Positions 18,319 through 29,677 of a stretch of 64,000 nucleotides of DNA are shown in pieces. Position 1 is the first letter of the stretch; each line of letters starts with the position of its first letter. A program made the position numbers and the translations under genes. Location: assembly GCA_020722565.1 (NCBI GenBank), contig DYKO01000001.1, forward strand, positions 62,001 to 126,000. Reading direction: 5' to 3'. The stretch comes from Rikenella microfusus (lineage in GTDB: Bacteria > Bacteroidota > Bacteroidia > Bacteroidales > Tenuifilaceae). Under the pieces are notes generated by a model. That model made no database searches and had not been told where the DNA came from. It was given only the letters and a program-made list of their open reading frames with translations.

Positions 18319-19668
18319 ATGAAAGTTTTAAAATTTGGCGGAACATCGGTTGGAAACGCCGAACGCCTAAAAAGGGTAAGTACCCTTTTACCCAAAAACG
18401 AACCCTGCATCCTGGTGCTCTCGGCCATGTCGGGAGCTACCGATTGGTTAATTGAAATTACCGAACTTGCCCAAAACAAAAAAATGGTTGATGCCATTGA
18501 GAAGGGCAAGCAGTTGAAAGACAAACACATTAAAACCGCCAATGAACTATTTGAAACCAAGATGTATCGAAAAAGGGGTGAAGAATTTGTAGCCAACATT
18601 TTTCATCGAATTATTTCTAAGTTAGTCGATAGCTTCGATAGCGACGATTCCAAAGGGATTGTGGCCATGGGTGAACAACTTTCAGTGGGTCTCTTCCACA
18701 TGCTACTCACCGAGCAGGGGAAGCGTGCCACATATTTGCCCGCACTTGAATATATGAGAATCGACAGGGAATCAGAGCCCGATCTGTTCTACATTGAGCA
18801 AAACATCAATCGTTTGCTGCACAGCAATCCATTTTCAACTATTTATGTTACAGAGGGTTTTATCTGCCGAAACGCACAGGGTAAAATAGATAATCTGGGA
18901 CGCGGTGGAAGCGACTATAGCGCTGCTATTATAGGTAACGTTGTTAATGCCACCGAAGTTCAGATTTGGACCGATATCGACGGTGTTCACAATAACGACC
19001 CCCGCTACGTTGATAATACAACCCCACTACGTTCACTCTCCTACGATGAGGCGGCAGAACTGGCATACTTTGGCGCAAAAATATTACATCCCCAAACCAT
19101 TCACCCCTGTCGTATGAAGGGAATACCCGTTTTACTGAAAAATACTCTTAACCCACAGGATGAGGGAACCTTATTAACCGAAAAGGTTAGGGCTAAGGGT
19201 ATCAAGGCGGTGGCTGCCAAGGATGGAATTACCGCTATCAACATCCGCTCATCGCGTATGCTTTTGGCCTACGGATTCCTTAAAAGGGTATTTGAGGTGT
19301 TTGATACCTACAAAACCCCCGTTGATATGATTACAACCTCCGAGGTATCAGTATCCCTAACCATCGATAATAACACACACCTGAACGAAATTATTCAGTC
19401 AATAAGTTGGTTTGCTCAGGTTGAAGTGGAGCGTAACCAAACCATTATTTGTGTTGTGGGCGACTTTTTGGCCACGCACAAGGGCTACGCCGCCAGAGTT
19501 CTGGACTGTCTTCGCGAGGTGCCTATCCGCATGATCTCCTACGGCGGAAGCCACAACAACATTACCCTGCTGGTCGATAGCCACTATAAGGTTCAGGCTT
19601 TAAGTATGCTTCAGCACCTCTTTATATCAAATCCAATTCGACCTATAGCAAATAGTATCGAGGTTTAA
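18319..19668 (+). CDS. lysC: Aspartate kinase
   Basis: MKVLKFGGTSVGNAERLKRV; GRGGSDYSAAIIG; C-terminal ACT region. Confidence 0.96.
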   Translation: MKVLKFGGTSVGNAERLKRVSTLLPKNEPCILVLSAMSGATDWLIEITELAQNKKMVDAIEKGKQLKDKHIKTANELFETKMYRKRGEEFVANIFHRIISKLVDSFDSDDSKGIVAMGEQLSVGLFHMLLTEQGKRATYLPALEYMRIDRESEPDLFYIEQNINRLLHSNPFSTIYVTEGFICRNAQGKIDNLGRGGSDYSAAIIGNVVNATEVQIWTDIDGVHNNDPRYVDNTTPLRSLSYDEAAELAYFGAKILHPQTIHPCRMKGIPVLLKNTLNPQDEGTLLTEKVRAKGIKAVAAKDGITAINIRSSRMLLAYGFLKRVFEVFDTYKTPVDMITTSEVSVSLTIDNNTHLNEIIQSISWFAQVEVERNQTIICVVGDFLATHKGYAARVLDCLREVPIRMISYGGSHNNITLLVDSHYKVQALSMLQHLFISNPIRPIANSIEV

Positions 19669-19679
19669 AAACAATAGCC

Positions 19680-20816
19680 ATGGAAACTCCATACTACCAA
19701 TACGATATCGACCTACTGCAAAATACTTTAAGTATTGCTCAGCAAAAGGCAAACCGATTTGGGTACACAATACATTACGCCATGAAAGCTAATGCCAACC
19801 CGAAGCTGCTGCGTATTATATCGGAAACCGGTTTTGGTGCCGATTGCGTTAGCGGTAACGAGGTGCGAGTGGCACTTGAGCATGGGTTTAAACCATCCGG
19901 TATAGTATTTGCCGGGGTTGGTAAAACCGATAGTGAAATTGCATATGCAATCTCGCAAAAAATTTCATGTCTGCACTGCGAATCGGTTCAGGAACTGGAG
20001 GTGATAAACAGCATATCAGGAACATTGAATAGGGTAACGGATGTTGCCATCCGCATAAACCCCAATATCGATGCACATACTCACAAAAACATTACAACAG
20101 GTTTAAGTTACAATAAATTTGGCATTAGCCTCGACGATGCCAGATATATCCTAACGAATTTAAGCCGATACCCCAATACCAACCTTATAGGGCTTCACTT
20201 TCACATTGGCTCACAAATACTTAATACTGATGTTTTTAAACGGTTTGCAGAAAGGGTTAACGCCATCCAAAACGAATTGGGAACTCTATCGCTACCCTAC
20301 CTCAACCTTGGAGGCGGACTGGGAATTAATTACAGCAACCCCGAGAATCACTCCATCCCCGATTTTTCATCATATTTCGAATCCATTCATCAGGTATTAA
20401 AACCGGGTAGTGGACAATCCACACACTTTGAATTGGGGCGCTCACTGGTAGGACAATGCGGCAAGCTTATATCCCAGGTGCTTTTCACAAAAAAATCCGG
20501 TCCCAAAAGATTTGCTGTAGTAGATGCAGGAATGAATGCCCTTATACGCCCAGCGCTGTATGGCGCCCGGCACAAAATTGTTAACCTTAGCAAGCGAAAT
20601 CAACCGATCGTGGAAAGCTATAATATTGTTGGTCCAATTTGTGAAACCACCGATTTTTTAGGCGAGGAGATTAGGCTCCCTTTAACCGAACGGGGCGATA
20701 TCTTAGCCATTTTATCGTGCGGCGCTTACGCTGAATCAATGGCCTCGGATTACAACCTTAGGGGCAAACCTGAATCCCTATTTATTCATCCGAACGCTGT
20801 TGCATTTAAAACTTAA
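19680..20816 (+). CDS. lysA: Diaminopimelate decarboxylase
   Basis: YAMKANANPKLL, GLHFHIGSQI, LNLGGGLGI, GPICETTDFLG, CGAYAESMASDYN. Confidence 0.95.
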   Translation: METPYYQYDIDLLQNTLSIAQQKANRFGYTIHYAMKANANPKLLRIISETGFGADCVSGNEVRVALEHGFKPSGIVFAGVGKTDSEIAYAISQKISCLHCESVQELEVINSISGTLNRVTDVAIRINPNIDAHTHKNITTGLSYNKFGISLDDARYILTNLSRYPNTNLIGLHFHIGSQILNTDVFKRFAERVNAIQNELGTLSLPYLNLGGGLGINYSNPENHSIPDFSSYFESIHQVLKPGSGQSTHFELGRSLVGQCGKLISQVLFTKKSGPKRFAVVDAGMNALIRPALYGARHKIVNLSKRNQPIVESYNIVGPICETTDFLGEEIRLPLTERGDILAILSCGAYAESMASDYNLRGKPESLFIHPNAVAFKT

Positions 20817-20834
20817 ACTGCTATAACAAAAATT

Positions 20835-20863
20835 AAAAAGGCTGTGAAATTCACAGCCTTTTT
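20835..20863. terminator. Bidirectional terminator between lysA and acyl-CoA ligase gene
   Basis: aaaaaggctgtg/aaatt/cacagccttttt. Confidence 0.85.
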
Positions 20864-22549
20864 TTATTCCCTGTATAGGAAACGCTTAATTTTTTGTGTG
20901 GGTGTTTTAACAAAGGGCTCCTCCTGTTCAACTATTTGATTCAACCTTGCAAACCTCGACACCTTAGTGTTCACGTAGGCCATTATATCATCCAGCACCT
21001 TGCGGGTACGCTCCTCTGCATTATGCTGCCACCCCTTTGCCGACGATTTCATATCGCTATAGTACTTTTCAAGAGCCTCCTTATTGAGATGCACGCGGGC
21101 AATAATTTTACCACGAATTTCAAAAACCAGCGACTCCTGTACTAAATGATGCTTATTGATAACATCTTCTATCTCCTCGGGATAGATGTTTTCTCCTGAA
21201 GCGGTAAGAATCATATTTTTAGAACGACCCCTGATTTCGAGGTAACCATCCTTATCAAGGTAACCCAAATCGCCTGTTCTCAGCCAGCCATCAACAAATA
21301 TATTTTGGGTTTGCTCAGAGTCCTTGTAGTATCCAACCATAACATTGGCACCCCTCACCAGTATCTCTCCCTCGCCTGTTTGGGGATTGGGATTGTGAAT
21401 TTTCAGCTCCTGTCCTGGCAGGCAAAAACCTGCGGTGCGGAAACGCACCAGTTTGGAAGAACTTCCGGTTATCAAAGGCGATGTTTCGGTCATGCCATAG
21501 CCAATGGAATAGGGAAACCTACCCTCATTAAGGAATCGTTCAGCTTCAAATGAAAGTTTGGCGCCGCCAATTCCGAAAAAGTGCAAGCATCCCCCAAAAG
21601 TTTTATGCAACCTGCGAGCTGCAATTCTGTGTAATAACTTTCGAGTAAGAGTAAATTTATATAGCGTACGCTTAAAACCGCTGGATGTAAGTTCGGGTTT
21701 AATTTTATTCTTATAGATTTTTTCAATAATCAAAGGAACAGTAAGAATCATGGTGGGCTTAACCTCCTGCATGGCAGGAATCAGGACCGATGGTGTTGGT
21801 GCCTTATCGAGGTAGTAAACGGCTGCGCCTGATGCCATGGGAATCAGAAAGCCAATGGTGCACTCATAGGTATGCGATAACGGAAGTAGCGATAGTAAAC
21901 GGTCGTTCTCGTTAACATTCTGGATCATTAGGGTTGATAAAATGTTTGAGACGATATTTTTGTGAGTGAGCATCACCCCCTTGGAGCGTCCCGTTGTTCC
22001 CGAAGTATAAATTATAGCAGCCAGATCTTCCTCGTTGGGACTAGGAAGCTCACAGTTACAGTAATCGATATTTACAATTGCCTTGGGAGTTTCATAAGGC
22101 ATAGAAGAATTAATTTCTGTTGAAGCCTCATCAAAAGGCTGAAGGTTGTTCAAAAGAATATAGGCAAACACCCCAGGTATATTTTCCCGATTAAGTTGGT
22201 TGTATAGCTTTGCTGAAACAAAAACCACCTTGGCTTCGCTATGGTTGATTATGCTCTCCATTTCATGACTCGAGAAATCGGGCAGAATGGGCACCACTGT
22301 TGCCCCCATTGAGGTTATAGCAAGGTAGGCCATGCCCCAGTTGGGGCTATTCTCGCCAATGAGTGCCACCTTATCACCCTTAGCTATACCCAGGGTATAA
22401 AGCATACCCGAAATGTTGGTCACAATTACGCCCATATCGGCATAACTGATGGGATCCTTTCCCACAAAGGCCAACGCTAGTCTTTGGGAATACACCATCC
22501 GCGAACGTAATAGTATATCCCTGGTTGTTAACTTCTTAAATGATACCAT
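20864..22549 (-). CDS. AMP-binding long-chain fatty-acid--CoA ligase-like protein
   Basis: AIIYTSGTTGRSKGVMLTHKN, GYGMTETSPL, GWLRTGDLGYLDKDGYLEIRGRSKNMI. Confidence 0.95.
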   Translation of the reverse strand: MVSFKKLTTRDILLRSRMVYSQRLALAFVGKDPISYADMGVIVTNISGMLYTLGIAKGDKVALIGENSPNWGMAYLAITSMGATVVPILPDFSSHEMESIINHSEAKVVFVSAKLYNQLNRENIPGVFAYILLNNLQPFDEASTEINSSMPYETPKAIVNIDYCNCELPSPNEEDLAAIIYTSGTTGRSKGVMLTHKNIVSNILSTLMIQNVNENDRLLSLLPLSHTYECTIGFLIPMASGAAVYYLDKAPTPSVLIPAMQEVKPTMILTVPLIIEKIYKNKIKPELTSSGFKRTLYKFTLTRKLLHRIAARRLHKTFGGCLHFFGIGGAKLSFEAERFLNEGRFPYSIGYGMTETSPLITGSSSKLVRFRTAGFCLPGQELKIHNPNPQTGEGEILVRGANVMVGYYKDSEQTQNIFVDGWLRTGDLGYLDKDGYLEIRGRSKNMILTASGENIYPEEIEDVINKHHLVQESLVFEIRGKIIARVHLNKEALEKYYSDMKSSAKGWQHNAEERTRKVLDDIMAYVNTKVSRFARLNQIVEQEEPFVKTPTQKIKRFLYRE

Positions 22550-23244
22550 TAAAACTGTGTTACGTGAATATTAAAAGGCAATGCATCGAAATTCCACCAT
22601 GCAAATATATTAATAATAACATAAACTTGTTACAAATTATTCCTTTTTCGCTCACAAACAATGCTAATTCACCTGTAACACATTGATTATTTTAATATTT
22701 CGTATATTACAATTTTAAATGCAGATAAAACATTTAATGGACAGGAAAAGTTCGAATTTTGAACACGGTATGTAAAAAATTCATGTAGCTGTAAACTTGA
22801 ATGCGCGAGAACGCAAAAGTTTTTATCGATTATTGCTATTAAAAGTCACTTAAAAACCTTTTTATTAAAATACAAAAAACAGTTCACGGTAAATATTTTG
22901 CATTTTTTCTAGCTCAATACTGAAAATCCTTAGTACCAGAAGGTTTAAAATAAATAGGTGTTCAAAAGGTATTAAGATAAAAGTTAACACAAAAAACCAT
23001 TCTCCCCGTGTAAGTATGGATACAAGCCCACTCTTCCCCAAGCCATAGTTGCATACTTTGCAATCCCTTAATTAATTTGTATTAAAGCAAGAATGAACAA
23101 GAAATTTTTGGAAATCTTAAATTAGTCAATTTCAATTAGCCGCATGAATACCAAATATGAAATTCATCAAAACCAAGCAAGTCTTAGAACTTGGGAATAT
23201 ATTATTTACGAATAGCCAGGTATAAATAACTTTAATAATAAATC

Positions 23245-23274
23245 AAAATAGGCTGCCTATGAGCAGCCTATTTT
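23245..23274 (-). terminator. Terminator of gap
   Basis: Perfect 12-bp inverted repeat aaaataggctgc/ctatga/gcagcctatttt. Confidence 0.75.
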
Positions 23275-23290
23275 GTTACGATGAGTTTAT

Positions 23291-24298
<1,008 letters not shown>

Positions 24299-24458
24299 TT
24301 ATGTGTTAGTTATAGAGTTAGTTGCTCATTTTTAATCCAAACAAAGGTAAGTAAAATTAAAAAAATTGAAAGCCTGTTTGTACTTGTTACAACAATTTTT
24401 AACGCAAACGGTTGAAAACCAAAGAGAGAGTTTTCTTAATGATAGTAAGCATCCAGAA

Positions 24459-25049
24459 TTAAAGTTCAAGCGCATTCAAATCATCAGGGGTGTTGATGTT
24501 GTAAAACGACATAGCCGTTTTAAAATCGTCGGATAGAGCTAAGTAGCTGGTTTGCGATTGATTCAGAAGCTCTGTTATGGGATGCCCTATACCATCGGAA
24601 AGTATTTTAGATATTTTAGGCACTAATGCTTTGCTGTATATTCCAAATAATGGTTCTAAATATTCACCGTGTTTAGGAACAACAATATCGGCTCTGGTTT
24701 CAAAGTAATTCTCAACGAGACGGCTAAATATACTTAAACTCACAAAGGGCATATCAACAGAAACAATAAAAACTGCAGGGTAACGGGCGTGTGTTAGAGC
24801 ACTATGTATGCCACCCAATGGGCCACAGTTTTTTATGATATCGGGGAAAACACTAACGCCAAATACTTTGTGATCGTCATTGTTGGAAATCAATAAAATC
24901 TCATTAGTAAGATTGCGAAATTGGTTTATTATTCTTTGTGCTAAGGGAATGCCATCGACCTTAATTTTAGCCTTGTCCCTTCCGCCTAAACGTGTTGATT
25001 TGCCTCCGGCAAGAATTGCCAACGTAATTTGACCTGATGCCTCTACCAT
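24459..25049 (-). CDS. mobA: Molybdenum cofactor guanylyltransferase
   Basis: AILAGGKSTRLGGRDKAKIKVDG; CGPLGGIHSAL; VSVDMPFV. Confidence 0.9.
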   Translation of the reverse strand: MVEASGQITLAILAGGKSTRLGGRDKAKIKVDGIPLAQRIINQFRNLTNEILLISNNDDHKVFGVSVFPDIIKNCGPLGGIHSALTHARYPAVFIVSVDMPFVSLSIFSRLVENYFETRADIVVPKHGEYLEPLFGIYSKALVPKISKILSDGIGHPITELLNQSQTSYLALSDDFKTAMSFYNINTPDDLNALEL

Positions 25050-25666
25050 ACCAGTTCGCCTAAACCCTCCCTGACGATAATGGGTTCATCGCCCGAACAG
25101 TCAACAATAGTGGAGGGTATATTCCCCCCAGCACCCGCATCAATTACCATATCCACTAAGTTATGGTAGTTTTCATAGATTTGTTTGGGGTCAGTGGTGT
25201 ACTCTACCAGTTTATCATCATCCTTTAACGATGTGGTTAGGATTGGATTGCCCAGCCGATCGACTAATTCAATGGGTACCCTGTGGTCAGGTATTCTAAT
25301 ACCTACGGTTTTACGCTTGCTGATAAAGTAATCGGGGACTCTGTGTAAACCCGGTAAAATAAATGTGAAAGGGCCAGGAAGATTCTTCTTCATTAATTTG
25401 AAGGTGGGATTGCTAACCTTAGCGTAATCGGCAATATTACTTAAATCCTTACAAATAAATGAGAAGTTAACGTCTTTGGGTTTGAGCCCCTTAAGTTTCA
25501 TTACCCTTTCCACTGCTTTGGTATTGGTTATGTCGCAGCCAATACCATAAACCGTATCAGTAGGATAAATAACAACTCCACCCCTTTGCAGAACCTCAAC
25601 TGCGCGATTCAGATCGCGTAAGTTGGGATTCTGTGGGTGAGCCTGTATATATATGCACTCGGGCAT
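25043..25666 (-). CDS. L-threonylcarbamoyladenylate synthase (Sua5/YciO/YrdC family)
   Basis: GGVVIYPTDTVYGIGCDITN; GPFTFILPG; KTVGIRIPDH; PSTIVDCSG. Confidence 0.93.
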   Translation of the reverse strand: MPECIYIQAHPQNPNLRDLNRAVEVLQRGGVVIYPTDTVYGIGCDITNTKAVERVMKLKGLKPKDVNFSFICKDLSNIADYAKVSNPTFKLMKKNLPGPFTFILPGLHRVPDYFISKRKTVGIRIPDHRVPIELVDRLGNPILTTSLKDDDKLVEYTTDPKQIYENYHNLVDMVIDAGAGGNIPSTIVDCSGDEPIIVREGLGELVW

Positions 25667-26323
25667 CTAACCGTTTACTTTTTTATAATCGTCGAGGAAT
25701 TTCTTCAAACCGATATCGGTGAGGGGATGATTGAGCAAACCTAAAATGGCACTGAGCGGACAGGTTGCCACATCGGCTCCGGCCTCAAGGCACTGGATAA
25801 TATGCATGGTATGACGTATAGAAGCAGCAAGTACCTGTGTACCATATTCGTAGTAGTTGTAAACATCAACAATTTTACGAATCAAATCAACGCCATCGGT
25901 TGAAACATCGTCGAGCCTACCAATAAAAGGCGACACGTAAGTAGCGCCAGCTTTGGCAGCCAGTAATGCTTGGCCCACCGAGAAAACCAGTGTACAGTTG
26001 GTACGGATACCGTTATCGGTAAAATATTTGATTGCTTTTATACCATCCTTGGTACAGGGCACCTTTACCACAATTTGGGGATGAAGAGCAGCCAATTCCT
26101 TACCCTCACGGATCATTCCATCGTAATCGGTAGCAATCACCTCGGCGCTTACATCACCCTTAACAATATTGCAAATATCAACGTAGTGCTTTTTAATATT
26201 TTCTGCACCACGAATGTTCTCCTTTGCCATAAGCGAAGGATTTGTAGTAACCCCATCGAGAACGCCCAAATCGTTTGCCTCGCGGATTTGGTCCAAATTT
26301 GCTGTGTCAATAAAAAATTTCAT
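25667..26323 (-). CDS. fsa: Fructose-6-phosphate aldolase / transaldolase-like
   Basis: MKFFIDTANLDQIREANDLGVLDGVTTNPSL; VVKVPCTKDGIKAI; ATYVSPFIGRLDD; about 218 aa short form. Confidence 0.93.
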   Translation of the reverse strand: MKFFIDTANLDQIREANDLGVLDGVTTNPSLMAKENIRGAENIKKHYVDICNIVKGDVSAEVIATDYDGMIREGKELAALHPQIVVKVPCTKDGIKAIKYFTDNGIRTNCTLVFSVGQALLAAKAGATYVSPFIGRLDDVSTDGVDLIRKIVDVYNYYEYGTQVLAASIRHTMHIIQCLEAGADVATCPLSAILGLLNHPLTDIGLKKFLDDYKKVNG

Positions 26324-26422
26324 GGTCGTTTCGTTTTATCTCAAAGTTGGTGCAAAGCTAAAGCTTTTTGGAGAAAATGAAAATCAATTTAAGGCAAAGG
26401 GATAAAGCGATTAAATTAACAG

Positions 26423-29400
26423 CTATGGTAAAGGAAAGGTAAGGCGAAACGTAGTTCCTTCACCAGGTTTACTGGTGATTGTGAGAATGCCGTTACTCTT
26501 TTTTACAAACTGCTGAACCAACTTAAGTCCCAGTCCTGTTCCCTTTTCGTCGGCCGTACCGGGGGTACTGTAAACATCCTGCTCGTTGAGTACCCGGCTG
26601 ATTACATCAGGACCCATGCCTACACCGTTATCGGTAAATTCAACTACAATGCTCTCTTTTTGCTTAAATGCGATGATCACTATTTTACCCCCACTGTTAG
26701 TAAACTTAATGGCATTTGAAATCAAGTTGCGGGCAATAGTTCTAAACATTCGCCTATCGGCAAAAATTGAACATTCCCTATCTATTTGTTTATCAAGTTG
26801 TATGGATTTCGACAAAAGAAGAGTGTTAAATAGGTTTAGTATTCCCTCTATCTCTGCATCTACATTGAGAATTTCGAACTTAGGTTCGTTTTGCTGACTT
26901 CGTGCCCACTCCAAAAGGTTCTCAAGTAGTATTTCACTTTCCTTCAGCGACTTTTGCATTAGTCCCAAAGTTTCAGCCCTGGTCTCTGAATTTAAAGTAT
27001 CAAATTCGTTGATATATATGTTCAAGAGTTGGCTTACGCCGCCCAGTGGGCTTCTTAAATCGTGGGCAATAACAGAGAATAGCTGATCCTTCATAAGATT
27101 AGCTTCCCTCAAAGCTATTTCGGCTTTTTTGATCTTTGTAATGTCAACAAAGGATATTATAGTTTCAGGCTGACGGCTTAATGAGTTGTAATTTTTCCCG
27201 AGGCTCATCCTCAGGGAAACCGGTTCATGCCCCTTCCAAATGAATGTTGTATTCAGTGTTTCCGACCGATTCTCGTTTAACCAAACACTATCCATGGCCA
27301 TGATAAACTTTTCCCTATCCAATGGATTTAACTGATCAAGAAACTTGTTATAGTAAAAGGGTCTGTCGTTTTCGGACCAGCCAAGAATACTAATCGCTTT
27401 ATCGGTAAGAAGCATTATAGGGCTATTTTGAGGAATTATACAAATTCCAAGATCGGCAATATCTTGAGCTCGCTCCATTTTTTTCTGGTTTTCAAAGGCA
27501 AGAAGTTCGGCTTCCTTTTTCAGGCTAATGTCTTCAACAAGCATTACCAAGCTTGAAATAGAACCCTGAAGTGTCTTTACTACCGAAACCGAAACATTGC
27601 AGAAGACTACCCTTCCATCTTTCCGAATAAATCGTTTTTCAAGCGTATAACTATCTCTTTTCCGCTGTATGATTTCCGAAAAAAGTTTTTGTTCGTATTC
27701 AAGATCCTCTGGAATTGTTAACCTGTCCCATGTTGTTAGCTTTAGCTCTTCAGACCTATAGCCAAGCATGTTGGCTAATCGGGTGTTAAAACTAATCCAC
27801 TCCTTGAACATTGAGACCTCAGCCATTCCCATCAGATTCGACTCAAAAAATATCCGGTATTTCTGCTCCCTCTCAGCCAGCCGAAACTCTGCATTTCGAC
27901 GAAAAGTTACATCCCTAACAATGGCGAAAATAAAACTCTTTTCGGACAGATCAATTTTCACCAGGGTCCCTTCAACCCAAAAATCTTCTCCGCTCTTTTT
28001 TATATGCGTTGTTGCAATTAGTTTTGAATAACCTTTTTTTAGTGTATTATTTAAAATCAGAGTAAACTTATCACGACTATCAACTAAAATACTTACAGGT
28101 TTGCCAACTATATCAACCTTTTCCCAACCATAAACGGATTCAAAGGCGGGATTTACATCCACTATGAGGTAATCGGGAATGCTAATGTAGAAAACAGGAT
28201 CAATATTAGACTCAAAGATTGCACGGTATAGAGCCTCTTTCTCTTTTGCAACTTTCTCAAAATACCAAACATCGGAAATATCAGTGAATAGTCCAATAAT
28301 TTGTTTAGAACCGTTTTTTTTATCAAAAACCCTTCCTGTGATTTTAAAGTATTTTTTTTCAACATTTACTAAAACACCTACGGTAAGATTTATATCGATA
28401 TTAAGATTTAAAGCATTGGCTACCGATTCCTCAACAGCGTTCCTGTCTTCTATTTGCAACTGAGACACTAAAGAGCTCCAGTTCAACTCATTTTGATCTG
28501 TTGAAAGATTCAACATTTTTAGAGCGTTTTCCGAAAATCTGATAAGATTTTTTTGGCTTTCAAACTCCCAAATGCCCAAATAAAGAACCGACTCAACATC
28601 CCCAAGCAAGGTCTTACTTTTTCTAAGTTCAGCCTCTATTAGTCCCTTAGCTTCAATCTCATAAATTAATTTATCGTTTAGTTCCCTGTAAAACTCAACC
28701 TGCCTGTTAATTTCCCTTTCCACCTCAGCCTTGCTCTCCCTCATTACTGTAAGGGCATTGTTCAATTCGTTTTTTTGTGCAGCTACAATCAAATACATTA
28801 CAACTAGAGCAGTACATATTGAAATATTGCCAACTGCAACATCAGGGCTTGGGTTTAGAAAGAGTGAATAACCAGCAAATATCAATGAAAAAAATAGAAC
28901 AACAATTGCAGCCTGCTTACTGGGTAGCTTCCAAACAATATTATAGGATACAAGCAACATGATAATAAGGAAAAGGTCCTGTTTAGGTAAATAATAGTAA
29001 ATTGATATTGTTGAAGCTAATGCTATAGATAATATTAAAATATTAAATACCTGAATACTACCATATTCCACTTTCAAACCAATAACCAAACACAGAGGAA
29101 CGATAGATAAAAGCAGAAAAATCGAAACTATCATAATCCGAATCAGCCATGCCAGCCTATTCGGTTCCATACTCACAGAAAAAATAAAACTATATAATGC
29201 CGCCAATGCAGTCAATAAAACAAGAACAATAGCAGTATGGAGATAGTACAACCTGATGTCATCGGAAAAAATAGGGGAAATAACACCCTTAATAACGGTT
29301 AATGAAATTAAAGCTATTGCAAAATCAAGGAAAAAAGGGACATAGCCATAGGGTAAAAAGTTTTCGGGCAAAAACAAATAAGCAGCAATTGCAGTGGTTA

Positions 29401-29572
29401 CAATTGAAACAAATAACATATTTCTATGCTCCTTTTCCTTTGAAAATGTACAGCAAAGCGCTACAAGAACCAGCGAGGGCCAGATTAGAATACCTCCCGT
29501 TGACATGCTGGTTAACAGTATTCCCAATGCTGTAAGTATGGGGTATAGAATAAGTATTAAATATCTTTTCAT
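26423..29572 (-). CDS. Multi-PAS sensor histidine kinase
   Basis: About nine N-terminal TM segments, several PAS/PAC domains, HisKA (VIAHDLRSPLGGVSQLLNIY), HATPase (NAIKFTNSGG, DNGVGM, GTGLGLKLV). Confidence 0.95.
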   Translation of the reverse strand: MKRYLILILYPILTALGILLTSMSTGGILIWPSLVLVALCCTFSKEKEHRNMLFVSIVTTAIAAYLFLPENFLPYGYVPFFLDFAIALISLTVIKGVISPIFSDDIRLYYLHTAIVLVLLTALAALYSFIFSVSMEPNRLAWLIRIMIVSIFLLLSIVPLCLVIGLKVEYGSIQVFNILILSIALASTISIYYYLPKQDLFLIIMLLVSYNIVWKLPSKQAAIVVLFFSLIFAGYSLFLNPSPDVAVGNISICTALVVMYLIVAAQKNELNNALTVMRESKAEVEREINRQVEFYRELNDKLIYEIEAKGLIEAELRKSKTLLGDVESVLYLGIWEFESQKNLIRFSENALKMLNLSTDQNELNWSSLVSQLQIEDRNAVEESVANALNLNIDINLTVGVLVNVEKKYFKITGRVFDKKNGSKQIIGLFTDISDVWYFEKVAKEKEALYRAIFESNIDPVFYISIPDYLIVDVNPAFESVYGWEKVDIVGKPVSILVDSRDKFTLILNNTLKKGYSKLIATTHIKKSGEDFWVEGTLVKIDLSEKSFIFAIVRDVTFRRNAEFRLAEREQKYRIFFESNLMGMAEVSMFKEWISFNTRLANMLGYRSEELKLTTWDRLTIPEDLEYEQKLFSEIIQRKRDSYTLEKRFIRKDGRVVFCNVSVSVVKTLQGSISSLVMLVEDISLKKEAELLAFENQKKMERAQDIADLGICIIPQNSPIMLLTDKAISILGWSENDRPFYYNKFLDQLNPLDREKFIMAMDSVWLNENRSETLNTTFIWKGHEPVSLRMSLGKNYNSLSRQPETIISFVDITKIKKAEIALREANLMKDQLFSVIAHDLRSPLGGVSQLLNIYINEFDTLNSETRAETLGLMQKSLKESEILLENLLEWARSQQNEPKFEILNVDAEIEGILNLFNTLLLSKSIQLDKQIDRECSIFADRRMFRTIARNLISNAIKFTNSGGKIVIIAFKQKESIVVEFTDNGVGMGPDVISRVLNEQDVYSTPGTADEKGTGLGLKLVQQFVKKSNGILTITSKPGEGTTFRLTFPLP

Positions 29573-29587
29573 TTACCTTTAAAATTA

Positions 29588-29621
29588 TTTGTAAATATTA
29601 AAAAAAAGTTTTATAACTTTG
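29588..29621 (+). promoter_or_regulatory. Putative Bacteroidota promoter of LytTR regulator
   Basis: TTTG-N22-TAACTTTG. Confidence 0.5.
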
Positions 29622-29677
29622 ATTGTATGAGTTCCAAAAATTGGAGTGGATTATTTAGAAAATTTGATATGTAGAGC

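Noticed and set aside
24459-26323. Novel fsa-tsaC-mobA system
   Set aside because: Tight spacing suggests co-transcription, but the three genes are unrelated housekeeping functions; no evidence of a dedicated pathway.
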